64,000 nt of DNA from Sphingobacterium sp. UBA5670. Lineage in GTDB: Bacteria; Bacteroidota; Bacteroidia; Sphingobacteriales; Sphingobacteriaceae. The notes under the pieces were generated by a model, which saw only the letters and a program-made list of their open reading frames with translations, was not told the origin of the DNA and did not search any database. This document shows positions 17,404-27,315 of this stretch, piece after piece. Every line of letters begins with the position of its first letter. Position 1 is the stretch's first letter. The stretch lies in NCBI RefSeq assembly GCF_002420705.1, contig NZ_DIIM01000018.1, positions 33,810 through 97,809 of the forward strand, given 5' to 3'. The translations under genes were made by a program, and so were the position numbers.

Positions 17404-19806
17404 ATGATAAAGAACTATATAAAGACAGCTTGGCGAACGATCAGAGCAAACCGATTTTTCAGTATCCTTAATATTAGTGGACTGGCTATAGGTATCTGTG
17501 TATCGCTGTTGTTATTCGCCTTTATCCGTCAGGAACTAAGTTTTGATACTAAGTATCCAAAAGCTGACAATATCTACCGGGTCTACATGAAACTATCTGC
17601 AGAATACGATCAGAAAAAAATGGTTGCGTTACCCAATGCGGTAGGTCCAGCATTAAAATCAGACATTACGCAGGTGGATAATATGGTGCGTCTTGTAAAA
17701 GACGGGTACGGTGCGACGGCTTCTCTCCGCACAGAAAATGATAATTTCTCCGAAAAACAATTATACCTAGCAGATTCTTCCCTGTTTTCCATATTCGATT
17801 TTCAATTTATTGAAGGCAATGCACATACCGCTTTTTTAAATAAAAAGAGCATTGTTCTGTCTCAATCATCAAAAGAAAGATTATTTGGTAAACAGGAAGC
17901 ATTAGGCAAATTAATTAGCATCAACCAGCGTGATACCGTACAGGTAACCGGAGTTTTTAAAGATCTTCCAGCAAATAGCACAGTAGATTGCAACATGGTC
18001 ATCAATATTATGGATTCATGGATGGGGCAAAATGTCCACTGGAGCAATGCGAGTTACGAAACTTATATTCTATTGAAAAAAGGTGCCGATCCAGCAAACA
18101 TTGCTCAAGAAGCTACCAAATTAATTGATAGATACATCGAAAAAGACCATCAGTATTATACGCAATTTTTTCTCCAGCCATTATCAAAGGTACATCTCTA
18201 TTCATCAGATCTAATAAGTGGAGTTACGACACGTACCGGAAATATAAACATCATTAGGACACTATCAGTTCTTGCCTTTCTAGTCATTATGATCGCATGC
18301 ATCAATTACATGAATCTAGCAACAGCCAAATCGCAGAAAAATGCAAAACAGGTGGGCGTTAATAAGGTACTTGGCGCTACCCGTAGCCAGCTCATTATTC
18401 GTTTTTTTGTAGAAACCGCAACAATCAGTTTTTCGGCTATGCTCATTGGAATTGTCCTCGCCATTATACTCATTCCTGCGTTCAATTTGGTCGGTAAGAC
18501 TGATATGACAATTCAACATCTTCTTAATTGGGATATGCTTGGAATATTGGCATTGGCATGGCTGATCATTACACTTGTTGCAGGCAGCTATCCTGCGCTA
18601 TTCCTTTCAAATATAAAATCGATATCCTTAATGAACAAAGGATATAACAAACAAGGAAAAACAATCCTAATCAGACAAATATTAGTTGTATGCCAGTTTT
18701 CTATTTCGATCGTATTGATTATAGGCATCAGTATTATGCTCACTCAAATGAGCTTTATCCGCAATAAGGATTTAGGTTATCAGCCCGAAAATGTGATATC
18801 TATTTCGATCCGTTCTTTGAAAAATCAAGAAAAGCTAAATACCCTAGGCCAACAAGTTCAAAACTTGGCCAACACGGTATCCACTACGTTTGCACAATCT
18901 ATACCAGGATTCAATGAAAGCGGAAAAACAACTTATAAATTAACGACAGACAAGCAGGGCCTACCAACCTCAACCTGCGTCACCTATGGCAAGACAATCA
19001 ATACTTTAGGACTAAAATTGCTTGCGGGGACAGATTTACCGGATGTTATCGGTCGTACTGACTCAACATGTTATGTATTGATCAACGAAAAAGTAATGAA
19101 ATTTTTAGGTTACAAAACACCCGAAGAAGCGATAGGGAAGCATATCGTTACAGAGATGAGTGCGACAAATTCCATTATATCCGGTATTGTTAGAGATTTT
19201 AACTATACCAACCTAAAATCTGAGATTGGTGGATATACCTATTATACCATGAATGATCCTTCTGAATCTCCCCGGAATTTATTGATCCGCTATAAAACAG
19301 CAGATCTCCAAACTTATATGGAGGAGATAAAAAAGATTTATACAGCTATTGCCCCCGATGCCGCTTTTGACTTCTCTTTTTTAGATCAACATGTACAGGA
19401 TCAATATGAAAATGAAATCCGTTCATCCAATGTTATGTCCCTGTTTTCATTCCTGACCTTATTTATTGCCTGCCTGGGTTTATTGGGACTAGCTGCCTAT
19501 ACAGCCGAATCAAGAAGTAAAGAGATCGGTATCCGTAAAGTTCTAGGTGCAAGTATCAGCAGCATTATTCATTTACTGTCCGCCAACTACATCAAATTGA
19601 TCTGTATAGCGTTTCTGATTGCAGCACCTGTTGCATATTACTTATTTAATAGTTGGCTAAATAATTTTGTATACCATATCGAGATGCCCTGGTGGGCATA
19701 TGCGGTTGCTGTCCTAATAGTGACAATTATCGCATTTATTACAATTGGATTCCAAACTTTCAAAACTGCGATCCTAAAGCCGATAAACAGTTTGCGGGAT
19801 GAATAG
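17404..19806 (+). CDS. MacB/FtsX-type ABC permease 5
   Basis: 800 aa, 69 bp after permease 4. N-terminus MIKNYIKTAWRTIRANRFFS. The first coupling segment is altered, NLATAKSQKNAKQVGVNKVL (from about 303): Arg is replaced by Asn in the GxRKxLGA motif. The second (TAESRSKEIGIRKVLGAS) is intact. The end segment (YYLFNSWLNNFVYHIEMPWW) departs from the WWAM form; the tail is KPINSLRDE. The loss of one coupling arginine could weaken or alter ATPase contact on one side, since each permease has two coupling helices. Confidence 0.92.
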   Translation: MIKNYIKTAWRTIRANRFFSILNISGLAIGICVSLLLFAFIRQELSFDTKYPKADNIYRVYMKLSAEYDQKKMVALPNAVGPALKSDITQVDNMVRLVKDGYGATASLRTENDNFSEKQLYLADSSLFSIFDFQFIEGNAHTAFLNKKSIVLSQSSKERLFGKQEALGKLISINQRDTVQVTGVFKDLPANSTVDCNMVINIMDSWMGQNVHWSNASYETYILLKKGADPANIAQEATKLIDRYIEKDHQYYTQFFLQPLSKVHLYSSDLISGVTTRTGNINIIRTLSVLAFLVIMIACINYMNLATAKSQKNAKQVGVNKVLGATRSQLIIRFFVETATISFSAMLIGIVLAIILIPAFNLVGKTDMTIQHLLNWDMLGILALAWLIITLVAGSYPALFLSNIKSISLMNKGYNKQGKTILIRQILVVCQFSISIVLIIGISIMLTQMSFIRNKDLGYQPENVISISIRSLKNQEKLNTLGQQVQNLANTVSTTFAQSIPGFNESGKTTYKLTTDKQGLPTSTCVTYGKTINTLGLKLLAGTDLPDVIGRTDSTCYVLINEKVMKFLGYKTPEEAIGKHIVTEMSATNSIISGIVRDFNYTNLKSEIGGYTYYTMNDPSESPRNLLIRYKTADLQTYMEEIKKIYTAIAPDAAFDFSFLDQHVQDQYENEIRSSNVMSLFSFLTLFIACLGLLGLAAYTAESRSKEIGIRKVLGASISSIIHLLSANYIKLICIAFLIAAPVAYYLFNSWLNNFVYHIEMPWWAYAVAVLIVTIIAFITIGFQTFKTAILKPINSLRDE

Positions 19807-19854
19807 CGATACAGATCACAGTAAAATGTAGGATGAACAAAAAACGAAATAACT

Positions 19855-22263
19855 ATGATTGTAAATTCTCTTAAAACAGCCTATCGTTTTTTAAAAAAAC
19901 ATAAGTTGATCACTTTCATCAATATCACCAGTCTCGCGATTGGCATTACCGCTACGCTGGTGATTTTCTTAATGATCCAATACGACTATAGTTTTGATAA
20001 GCATGTTCCCAATAGAGAACAGGTTTTTCGTGTTGTTAACAACGGTGAATTTAAAAATGCAGGTGTCTACGTGCCATTAGTTCGTACCATGGAATCGGAA
20101 CTATCAAACATAGAAGCCGTGGCTCCCATTTATCGAAGCCATGTTCAGAAACTAAAAGTTTCCTTGACTACAGATAAATTCCAAACTTTTCCAAAAGAGC
20201 AGAAGATAGTTTTCACCAACAGTCAATATTTCGACATTTTCCCTTCGAAATGGTTGGCTGGCAATGTTAAGGCCTTGAATTCTTCCGGAAATATTATCCT
20301 TACGCAGCAATCATTGGAAAAGTTTTATGGAAAAGAACTACCGACAAATGTCATCGGCAAAACCATTATCTATGCAGATAGTATCCCACTTCAAGTCGCA
20401 GGCGTAATTGAAAATGCGCAACATAATTCGGATTTCAGTTTTGATAGTTTCATTTCTGAGTCGACTATCCCGCAGGACAATAACTTAAAGAACATGTATA
20501 CCTGGGATGCTTGGAATAGCATATCTGATTCTCATCAGGTGCTCATCAAGACAAAAGCACAAAGCGACCCACATCTTCTGGAACGTAATATTGCAAGCCT
20601 CCTTAAAAAATATAAAATCAAAGATGGTGAAAAAATCACCGACAAGCTCGAATTGCAACCACTGGCTGAGGTTCATTTTGATACTAAATTTAACTACGAT
20701 GCTACCCATCCCGATGCACTCCGTAATCTAATTTTGCTAGCTTTGTTTCTTTTAGCGTTAGGTGCAGTAAATTTTATCAATCTATCCACTGCACAATCCA
20801 TCGAACGAGCTAAAGAAGTTGGTATCCGCAAGACATTGGGTAGTTCTAAGGTAACTTTAATCAAACAATTCTTGCTGGAAACATTTCTTATTACCTTATC
20901 AGCCACTATACTCGCTGTACTATTACTTCCTTTGTTTTTACATGTTTTTGAAGGATTTATTCCCAAAAACTTAAGTTTAGACCGTTTAGACAAAACCGTT
21001 ATTATTTTATTCTTAATTGGGCAGCTTATTGTGGTCACCATTCTTGCCGGCTTTTATCCTGCATGGGTATTGACGGGTTACGCTCCTGTACTGGCACTCA
21101 AAAACCAATTAGGAAAAAACACCAACCTTTCCCGAAGTACATGGGTACGCAAAGCATTAACTATTTTTCAGTTTGTCATGGCACAGGCTTTTCTCATTTG
21201 TGTGCTCGTTGTTGTTCGACAGATCAACTATGTCACCCATAAGGACATGGGATTCCAAAAGGATGCTATTGTCAATGTCTACATTCCGGGAGCTTTCCAA
21301 AATTCCGCAAAAGGTGTGGTCCTTAAAAATGAACTCAAAAAGCTAACAGATATTAAGGCCGTCAGTTTCGGGAACATTGCACCCGCGATGAACGGCTGGA
21401 TGACCACCGCAATTACTTACGATCAATCAGCAGACAAAGAATCCTTGACTTTTGACAGCCGATCGGGTGATGAAAACTATTTAGATGTCTATCAAATTCC
21501 ACTTCTAGCAGGAAGAAATGTCCGTTTATTGGATTCAACGAGTGAAATGTTGATCAATAGAAAAGGCCTGGAACTGCTGCATATCAAAAACCCTCAGGAT
21601 GCCATTGGTAAAACCTTCGAAAATGGACAGAATATCATCGTTGGGGTAATGGAGGATTTTGATCTGGCCTCTGCCCGGCAGGCGGTTAAACCAGTGCTCT
21701 ATACAGGTAGCAAACAAGGATACGTGCTCCATATTGCATTGGATCAATCACATCCCGAAAACTGGAAAAATACCATTGATAAAATAACGTCAAGCTACAA
21801 ATTTGTTTTCCCTGATGATGAATTGGACCTGCGGTTTGTGGATGAGGTAATCCAGAACTTCTATACGCAAGAGAAGCAGCTGTCTAAGCTCTTATCCTGG
21901 GCCGTAGGACTTTCTGTGCTCATCGCTGGACTGGGTTTATTTGGATTAGCAATATTTACAGCAAATCAACGCACAAAAGAGATAGGCATTCGTAAAGTAC
22001 TGGGTGCATCTGTTTTTCAGATCACATTTCTACTTCTTAAAAATTTGCTTTCGCTGGTTGCCATAGCCTGTCTGGTCGCCTTTCCCATTGCTTATTATTG
22101 TATGCATAGCTGGCTCAATGACTTTGTTTACCGAGCGACAATAAGTCCCTGGATTTTTGGACTGTCTGCCCTTGGATTGATTGCATTTGCGAGTCTTGTA
22201 CTTTCAACCAAAAGTGTGTTTGCCGCAAAAGCAAATCCAATAAATAGTTTAAGGGACGAATAG
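19855..22263 (+). CDS. MacB/FtsX-type ABC permease 6
   Basis: 802 aa, 48 bp after permease 5. The N-terminus MIVNSLKTAYRFLKKHKLIT is divergent from the array norm. Coupling segments NLSTAQSIERAKEVGIRKTL (from about 306) and TANQRTKEIGIRKVLGAS (from about 701) are intact. The middle is unusually long before the fourth membrane segment (KNQLGKNTNLSRSTWVRKAL). The second periplasmic domain has DLRFVDEVIQNFYTQEKQ where relatives have FLDxxFxxxYxxE. Tail NPINSLRDE. Permease 2 shares the LGSS/LGES coupling form and the LLLETF-type following helix, suggesting a closer relation to it. Confidence 0.92.
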   Translation: MIVNSLKTAYRFLKKHKLITFINITSLAIGITATLVIFLMIQYDYSFDKHVPNREQVFRVVNNGEFKNAGVYVPLVRTMESELSNIEAVAPIYRSHVQKLKVSLTTDKFQTFPKEQKIVFTNSQYFDIFPSKWLAGNVKALNSSGNIILTQQSLEKFYGKELPTNVIGKTIIYADSIPLQVAGVIENAQHNSDFSFDSFISESTIPQDNNLKNMYTWDAWNSISDSHQVLIKTKAQSDPHLLERNIASLLKKYKIKDGEKITDKLELQPLAEVHFDTKFNYDATHPDALRNLILLALFLLALGAVNFINLSTAQSIERAKEVGIRKTLGSSKVTLIKQFLLETFLITLSATILAVLLLPLFLHVFEGFIPKNLSLDRLDKTVIILFLIGQLIVVTILAGFYPAWVLTGYAPVLALKNQLGKNTNLSRSTWVRKALTIFQFVMAQAFLICVLVVVRQINYVTHKDMGFQKDAIVNVYIPGAFQNSAKGVVLKNELKKLTDIKAVSFGNIAPAMNGWMTTAITYDQSADKESLTFDSRSGDENYLDVYQIPLLAGRNVRLLDSTSEMLINRKGLELLHIKNPQDAIGKTFENGQNIIVGVMEDFDLASARQAVKPVLYTGSKQGYVLHIALDQSHPENWKNTIDKITSSYKFVFPDDELDLRFVDEVIQNFYTQEKQLSKLLSWAVGLSVLIAGLGLFGLAIFTANQRTKEIGIRKVLGASVFQITFLLLKNLLSLVAIACLVAFPIAYYCMHSWLNDFVYRATISPWIFGLSALGLIAFASLVLSTKSVFAAKANPINSLRDE

Positions 22264-22324
22264 AACAGTTCTTAAAGCAGTCGGTTTATTCATAACACGT
22301 ATTAATCACTTAAAACCCATAATA

Positions 22325-24706
22325 ATGATAAAGAACTTCATCAAAACCGCATGGCGAAGTATTTTTTCTAATAAATTCTATAGTGCCATTAATATTTTAG
22401 GATTGACAGCAGGATTGGTTGTGGGGATATTCCTATTGCTCTGGATTCAGGATGAGCTGTCCTTTGACCGATTCCATAAAAAACAGCGATCCATTTACAA
22501 AATTGGTATAGAAGGAGGAACAGGGATATCAAAACGCATCTTTGGATCCATCATTGCTCCCGTAGGAAGTTTTGCAAAAAAGGAGATTCCTGAGGTCCAA
22601 GATGCAGTACGTATTTTTAAGATTGGAGATGCTGCACTTAAATATAAGGAAAAGAGATTTAATGAAAAGAATTTTGCATTTGTAGACCCCAGTTATTTTA
22701 GTATTTTCGATTTTCCGTTACTACAGGGCAATCCAAAACAGCCTTTTCCTGACAACAATTCCATTGTAATTACACAGCGTACGGCACACAGATATTTTGG
22801 CGATGAAAATCCCATAGGAAAGACCGTGACACTGGGTATCGAGGACCTATGTGTTGTCTCAGGTGTCATTGCCGACTATCCAGAAAACTCTACTTTTCAA
22901 TTTCAGGTTCTGCTCCCCATTTCGAGATTTAACGAACAAGCCTATATTAAAAATAAAACGACCTATGATAATAAGACCTTTTTATCGTCCATGGATGAAG
23001 ATTGGTCCAGTTTTTCGTTTGAAACCTATCTGTTGCTAAGGCCTGATGCAAATCTTGCTGCGGTCTCCAAAAAGCTACAGGCGATACATGAAAGGAATAA
23101 ACCTGAGGACGCCCCTGTTCCCTATGTTACACAAGCACTCGCAAAAGTGCATCTCTATCAAATGGACGGCAGCGACGGTGGCATTGGAAGTGTTCGGATT
23201 TTTATAGGTGTAGCAATTATGATTATTGTCATCGCAAGTATCAATTATATCAATCTTTCCACAGCACGCTCTTTATCCCGAGCAAAAGAAGTAGGAATTC
23301 GCAAAATAATTGGTGCGGGCAAAAAAGAACTTTTTTTTCAATTTATATTGGAAACGGCCATGTTATTTGCCCTTGCATCATTACTAGCACTGGCGCTCGT
23401 ATTTATCGGCCTTCCCTGGTTTAATAATTTCTCGGGGAAACAGATTTCTTTACAGCTCTTTAATTCCACGCTATGGCTAAGTGTGCTGATCATGCTTATA
23501 GGGACATTAGCACTTACAAGTGTATACCCGGCCCTGCTTTTATCAAAATTTGATCCGATTAAAGTGCTCAAAGGCCGATTTGTCCTAAAAAATTCCAGTG
23601 CAAGAAAGATATTAGTAGTTCTACAGTTTACCGTTTCTATCATCCTGATCACCCTAACAATCGTTATTGGTCGTCAATTGGATTATATCCGGCATAAAAA
23701 CCTTGGTTATGAAAAAGATCATATTATTTCCGTTACCATGGCCCCCAAAATGTCCAGTCATTTTGATGCAGTCAAAACTGAATTATTAAAAAATAAGGAT
23801 ATTAATGCGGTAATCCGCTTAGGACGAGATATAGTTTACGGCGGCGGTTCAACAGGAGATAACGATTGGGAAGGAAAACCCAGCAAATCAAATCTCTGGT
23901 TCAATATGACATACGCCGATCAGTCTGCGCTCAACTTTTTTAAGATAAAAATTACCCAAGGCCGTAATTTCACGGGTTCCATAGCCGATTCAACACATTT
24001 CATTATCAATGAAACGGCAGTACGGGAAATGGGGCTAAAAGATCCTATTGGCACGCGCTTACGCATTCGAACAGTTCCGGGAACTATTATTGGTGTTGTA
24101 AAAGACTTTAATTATGCCAGCGTGAGACAAAAAATCGAACCCATGGTATTTCAATATAGTCCAAAAGACTGTTGGCAGCTTTACGTTAAAACAACAGCAT
24201 CCGGAACAAAATCCGCATTAAATACCTTACAGCAAATCTGGAAAAGTTATTATGATGATATGCCGATGAGTTATAGTTTTCTTGACGAAAACTATCAAAA
24301 GCAATATATGAATGAACAGAAACAAGGCACCTTATTCAACTTTTTTGCGATGATTGCCATTGTTATCTCCTGTCTAGGACTCTTAGGACTATGTACTTAT
24401 ACAGCACAGGTTAGAACCAAAGAAATTGGCATCAGAAAGGTCCTTGGTGCAACGGTATTCAACATCATACAATTACTAAATAGGGAATTTTTACTCCTTA
24501 TCATTTTAGCCAATGTCATCGCGATACCAATAGCTGTATATTTCAGCATAAACTGGCTCGATGGATTTGCGTTTAGAACAACGCTCCCAGTTACTATTTT
24601 TCTATATGCTGCTGGGATAACCATTGCTATAGCATTATTTACGGTAAGCTTCCAATCCATCAAGGCCGCATATGCCAATCCTGTAAAAAGTTTGCACGAT
24701 GAATAG
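22325..24706 (+). CDS. MacB/FtsX-type ABC permease 7
   Basis: 793 aa, 61 bp after permease 6, starting MIKNFIKTAWRSIFSNKFYS. Coupling segments NLSTARSLSRAKEVGIRKII (from about 307) and TAQVRTKEIGIRKVLGAT (from about 691). It resembles permease 3 in several places: GTLALTSVYPALLLSKFDP against GTLGLSSIYPAIQLSSFNP, and DNDWEGK against DIDWPGK in the second periplasmic domain. These two are probably close paralogues. The tail NPVKSLHDE has His where the others have Arg. Confidence 0.92.
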   Translation: MIKNFIKTAWRSIFSNKFYSAINILGLTAGLVVGIFLLLWIQDELSFDRFHKKQRSIYKIGIEGGTGISKRIFGSIIAPVGSFAKKEIPEVQDAVRIFKIGDAALKYKEKRFNEKNFAFVDPSYFSIFDFPLLQGNPKQPFPDNNSIVITQRTAHRYFGDENPIGKTVTLGIEDLCVVSGVIADYPENSTFQFQVLLPISRFNEQAYIKNKTTYDNKTFLSSMDEDWSSFSFETYLLLRPDANLAAVSKKLQAIHERNKPEDAPVPYVTQALAKVHLYQMDGSDGGIGSVRIFIGVAIMIIVIASINYINLSTARSLSRAKEVGIRKIIGAGKKELFFQFILETAMLFALASLLALALVFIGLPWFNNFSGKQISLQLFNSTLWLSVLIMLIGTLALTSVYPALLLSKFDPIKVLKGRFVLKNSSARKILVVLQFTVSIILITLTIVIGRQLDYIRHKNLGYEKDHIISVTMAPKMSSHFDAVKTELLKNKDINAVIRLGRDIVYGGGSTGDNDWEGKPSKSNLWFNMTYADQSALNFFKIKITQGRNFTGSIADSTHFIINETAVREMGLKDPIGTRLRIRTVPGTIIGVVKDFNYASVRQKIEPMVFQYSPKDCWQLYVKTTASGTKSALNTLQQIWKSYYDDMPMSYSFLDENYQKQYMNEQKQGTLFNFFAMIAIVISCLGLLGLCTYTAQVRTKEIGIRKVLGATVFNIIQLLNREFLLLIILANVIAIPIAVYFSINWLDGFAFRTTLPVTIFLYAAGITIAIALFTVSFQSIKAAYANPVKSLHDE

Positions 24707-24738
24707 TTTATATTTGAGAACCAAAACAACAGTATAAA

Positions 24739-27102
24739 ATGATCCGATTATTCCTAAAAACAGCGCTTAGAAATTTAAAACGCAGTCCCCTAAATACAAC
24801 AATAAATATTTTGGGATTAGCACTAGGCTTTACTGTTGCCCTGATAAGTACGTTATGGGTGCTTAAACAGCTTTCTTTTGATAAGCACCACAACAATTAT
24901 CAGCATATTTATCAGGTGATGATGACGGGCACTTTCAACGATGAGAAATCAACTGATCGCTCCACCCCTATTCCTTTGGTCAAAACGATCGCATCTGATT
25001 TGAAAAATGAGATGCCAGATGCCACTTTGATCACCAATATGGAAAGCAACAATCTGAAAGTAGGCGATAAAAAATTAAATGCTCCGGGGTTTTATGCCCT
25101 AGGAAAGTTTTCCGAATTATTCTCCCTCGAGTCTCTAAAAGGCAACAATGCTACTCCGACCAGCCCATCAACCATTATTATTTCCGAATCCTTGGCAAAA
25201 CGACTGTTCGACCAGACAGACGTTATCGGAAAAATGCTTCAATTGAATGGTAAAGAACAGTATACTATTCAAGGTGTGTATAAAGACATTCCTGAAAACA
25301 GCACCTTTTATGGTTTGGATTATGTATTGCCTTTCGTCGACTATCTCGCTAAAGACCAAGGGGTAGAAGACAGCTGGTCCAGCTGCTTTTTTAGCACCTT
25401 CGCCAAAATCGACAATGCTGCCTTTGTTCCCGCTCTAGAAAATAAACTAACAAATATCATCAACAAAAAATTAACGGATATAAAACCTGAGATCCTATTA
25501 CATCCCATGTCCAAATGGCACTTATACGATTCATTTAAGAATGGAAAGAACATAGGCGGGCAGATTCAATATGTATGGATGTTTGCCTGGATCAGCGTAT
25601 TCATTATTTTATTGGCTAGTATAAATTTTATTAATCTGAGTACGGCAAGAAGTCTAAAAAGAGGGAAAGAAATTGGTGTTTTAAAATCTGTTGGTGTCAA
25701 TCGCAGACAACTTATTGCTGGCTTTCTTGTGGAATCTATCCTCGCGGTAGCCTGTGCTTTTTTGATCGCTGTTCTATTCGCTACATTGCTGTTGCCTTGG
25801 GTCAATACAATCACTCATACAAGCTTACATATACCTTTTACAGATTTTCGATTCTATGGTTACTCCCTATTGGGAGTACTTACTATTGGTATTCTTGCAG
25901 GCATGTATCCGGCATTATTTTTATCGGCTTTTAATCCTATTCTTGCTTTGAAAGGCAAGATTAATAGTAAAAAAGGTGGATCCCGAACGCGGAAAGCTAT
26001 GGTCATTGTCCAATTTGCCATTTCTATTTTCCTGATGATATCTACCTATCTCGTGATCCAGCAATTGCGTTACACAAAGGATCGTCCTATCGGTTATAAA
26101 AGTTCCAATTTGGTAAATATTACTTCTTCTAGTCCTACGATCGTCAAAAACTTTGACGTCCTCCGGAAAGAATTGATCGAGCAGCGGTTAATTCAGGATG
26201 CTGCGCTTTCTTCCAACTTTGTTAACCATCTATCGTTGACAGGAGGTGGATTTAATTGGCAGGGCAACGATACAAAGGACGGTGCAATTATGGGTATCTT
26301 CACAGTAGATGACAACTTTGCAGAGACTGTACAGTGGAATTTTATAAAAGGTCGTAATTTTTCAAATGATTTTAAAACAGATTCAACGGCTGTTATTGTG
26401 AATGAAGCTGCTGCTAGATTTATGGGCGTTACCGACCTTAACAGTAAACAGCTTTCACGTGCGGGTATCGACTATCATATCGTAGGTATAATCAAAAATA
26501 CACTTTCCGAATCGCCTTTCAAATCTATTACACCTACGGCCTATTTTCTTGATTTTCTACCTAAGAACAAAATCACACTTCAATTAAATGAGAGCCAAGA
26601 CCTTAAGCCGGACTTAAAAGCTATTGCAACAACGTTCAATCGCATAGATCCCGACCTGATTTTTGATTATACATTTACGGATCAGGAATATGCCAAACAG
26701 TTTCAACAAATGGAAATGATTAAGAGCTTAACAAGTCTATTCACAGGTCTCGCCATACTCATTTCCTGCCTTGGTCTATACGCGCTGGTTTCCTTTCTTA
26801 CGGAGCAACGTGAAAAAGAAATAGGCATTCGTAAAGTATTAGGCGCATCAGAAATTGGCTTGTGGCGACTACTTTCTACAGAATATATTTGGCTCACAGG
26901 CATCGGCTTTGTACTTGCTGCTCCGCTAGCTTACCTCTTGATGGAATCATGGCTCGAAAATTATGTTTATCGCATATCAATTACATGGACGGTCTTTGCT
27001 ATCACAGGCTTAACCGCATTTGTCATTACCCTGCTGACGGTCAGTTACCAAGCGATTAAGGCAACATATGCAAACCCTGTAAAAACCTTAAGAAGCGAAT
27101 AA
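24739..27102 (+). CDS. MacB/FtsX-type ABC permease 8
   Basis: 787 aa, 32 bp after permease 7. Start MIRLFLKTALRNLKRSPLNT. The first coupling segment, NLSTARSLKRGKEIGVLKSV, has Leu in place of Arg in the GxRK motif and continues VGVNRRQL; the second (LTEQREKEIGIRKVLGAS) is intact. The second periplasmic domain contains GGGFNWQGNDTKD, similar to the SGFSWDGKDPN of permease 1. The tail is NPVKTLRSE. This is the last gene of the adaptor-led unit: a paired activator site begins 8 bp after its stop codon. Confidence 0.92.
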   Translation: MIRLFLKTALRNLKRSPLNTTINILGLALGFTVALISTLWVLKQLSFDKHHNNYQHIYQVMMTGTFNDEKSTDRSTPIPLVKTIASDLKNEMPDATLITNMESNNLKVGDKKLNAPGFYALGKFSELFSLESLKGNNATPTSPSTIIISESLAKRLFDQTDVIGKMLQLNGKEQYTIQGVYKDIPENSTFYGLDYVLPFVDYLAKDQGVEDSWSSCFFSTFAKIDNAAFVPALENKLTNIINKKLTDIKPEILLHPMSKWHLYDSFKNGKNIGGQIQYVWMFAWISVFIILLASINFINLSTARSLKRGKEIGVLKSVGVNRRQLIAGFLVESILAVACAFLIAVLFATLLLPWVNTITHTSLHIPFTDFRFYGYSLLGVLTIGILAGMYPALFLSAFNPILALKGKINSKKGGSRTRKAMVIVQFAISIFLMISTYLVIQQLRYTKDRPIGYKSSNLVNITSSSPTIVKNFDVLRKELIEQRLIQDAALSSNFVNHLSLTGGGFNWQGNDTKDGAIMGIFTVDDNFAETVQWNFIKGRNFSNDFKTDSTAVIVNEAAARFMGVTDLNSKQLSRAGIDYHIVGIIKNTLSESPFKSITPTAYFLDFLPKNKITLQLNESQDLKPDLKAIATTFNRIDPDLIFDYTFTDQEYAKQFQQMEMIKSLTSLFTGLAILISCLGLYALVSFLTEQREKEIGIRKVLGASEIGLWRLLSTEYIWLTGIGFVLAAPLAYLLMESWLENYVYRISITWTVFAITGLTAFVITLLTVSYQAIKATYANPVKTLRSE

Positions 27103-27110
27103 TGCCAGTT

Positions 27111-27148
27111 TGTTCGGGGACGGACACTAAACTGTCCGTTTCCGAACA
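27111..27148 (+). promoter_or_regulatory. Paired activator dyads (UAS) before permease 9
   Basis: TGTTCGGGGACGGACA (27111-27126) and TGTCCGTTTCCGAACA (27133-27148), 6 bp apart, centres 22 bp apart. The second is the reverse complement of the first at 14 of 16 positions, so the transcript could form a long hairpin right after permease 8. The second dyad ends 55 bp before the -24 element. Confidence 0.85.
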
Positions 27149-27203
27149 TTGAAGACGTTCAAAAAACAATAACAAAAACCTAAAAATCAATACATTATAT
27201 TTA

Positions 27204-27219
27204 TGGCAAACGAATTGAA
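27204..27219 (+). promoter_or_regulatory. sigma54-like promoter before permease 9
   Basis: TGGCAAACGAATTGAA: -24 TGGCA and -12 TTGA at the correct spacing. It lies 55 bp after the paired dyads and 96 bp before the ATG at 27316, so this unit would have the longest leader of the six. Confidence 0.65.
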
Positions 27220-27315
27220 CTAGCTGACTTTGCTATTTCGAATAACAGAGCTTTCTGCTAAAGCGAGCTAAGTGACAAGAATATAGCCTAATTAACAGTC
27301 TAAATGCTCATGATC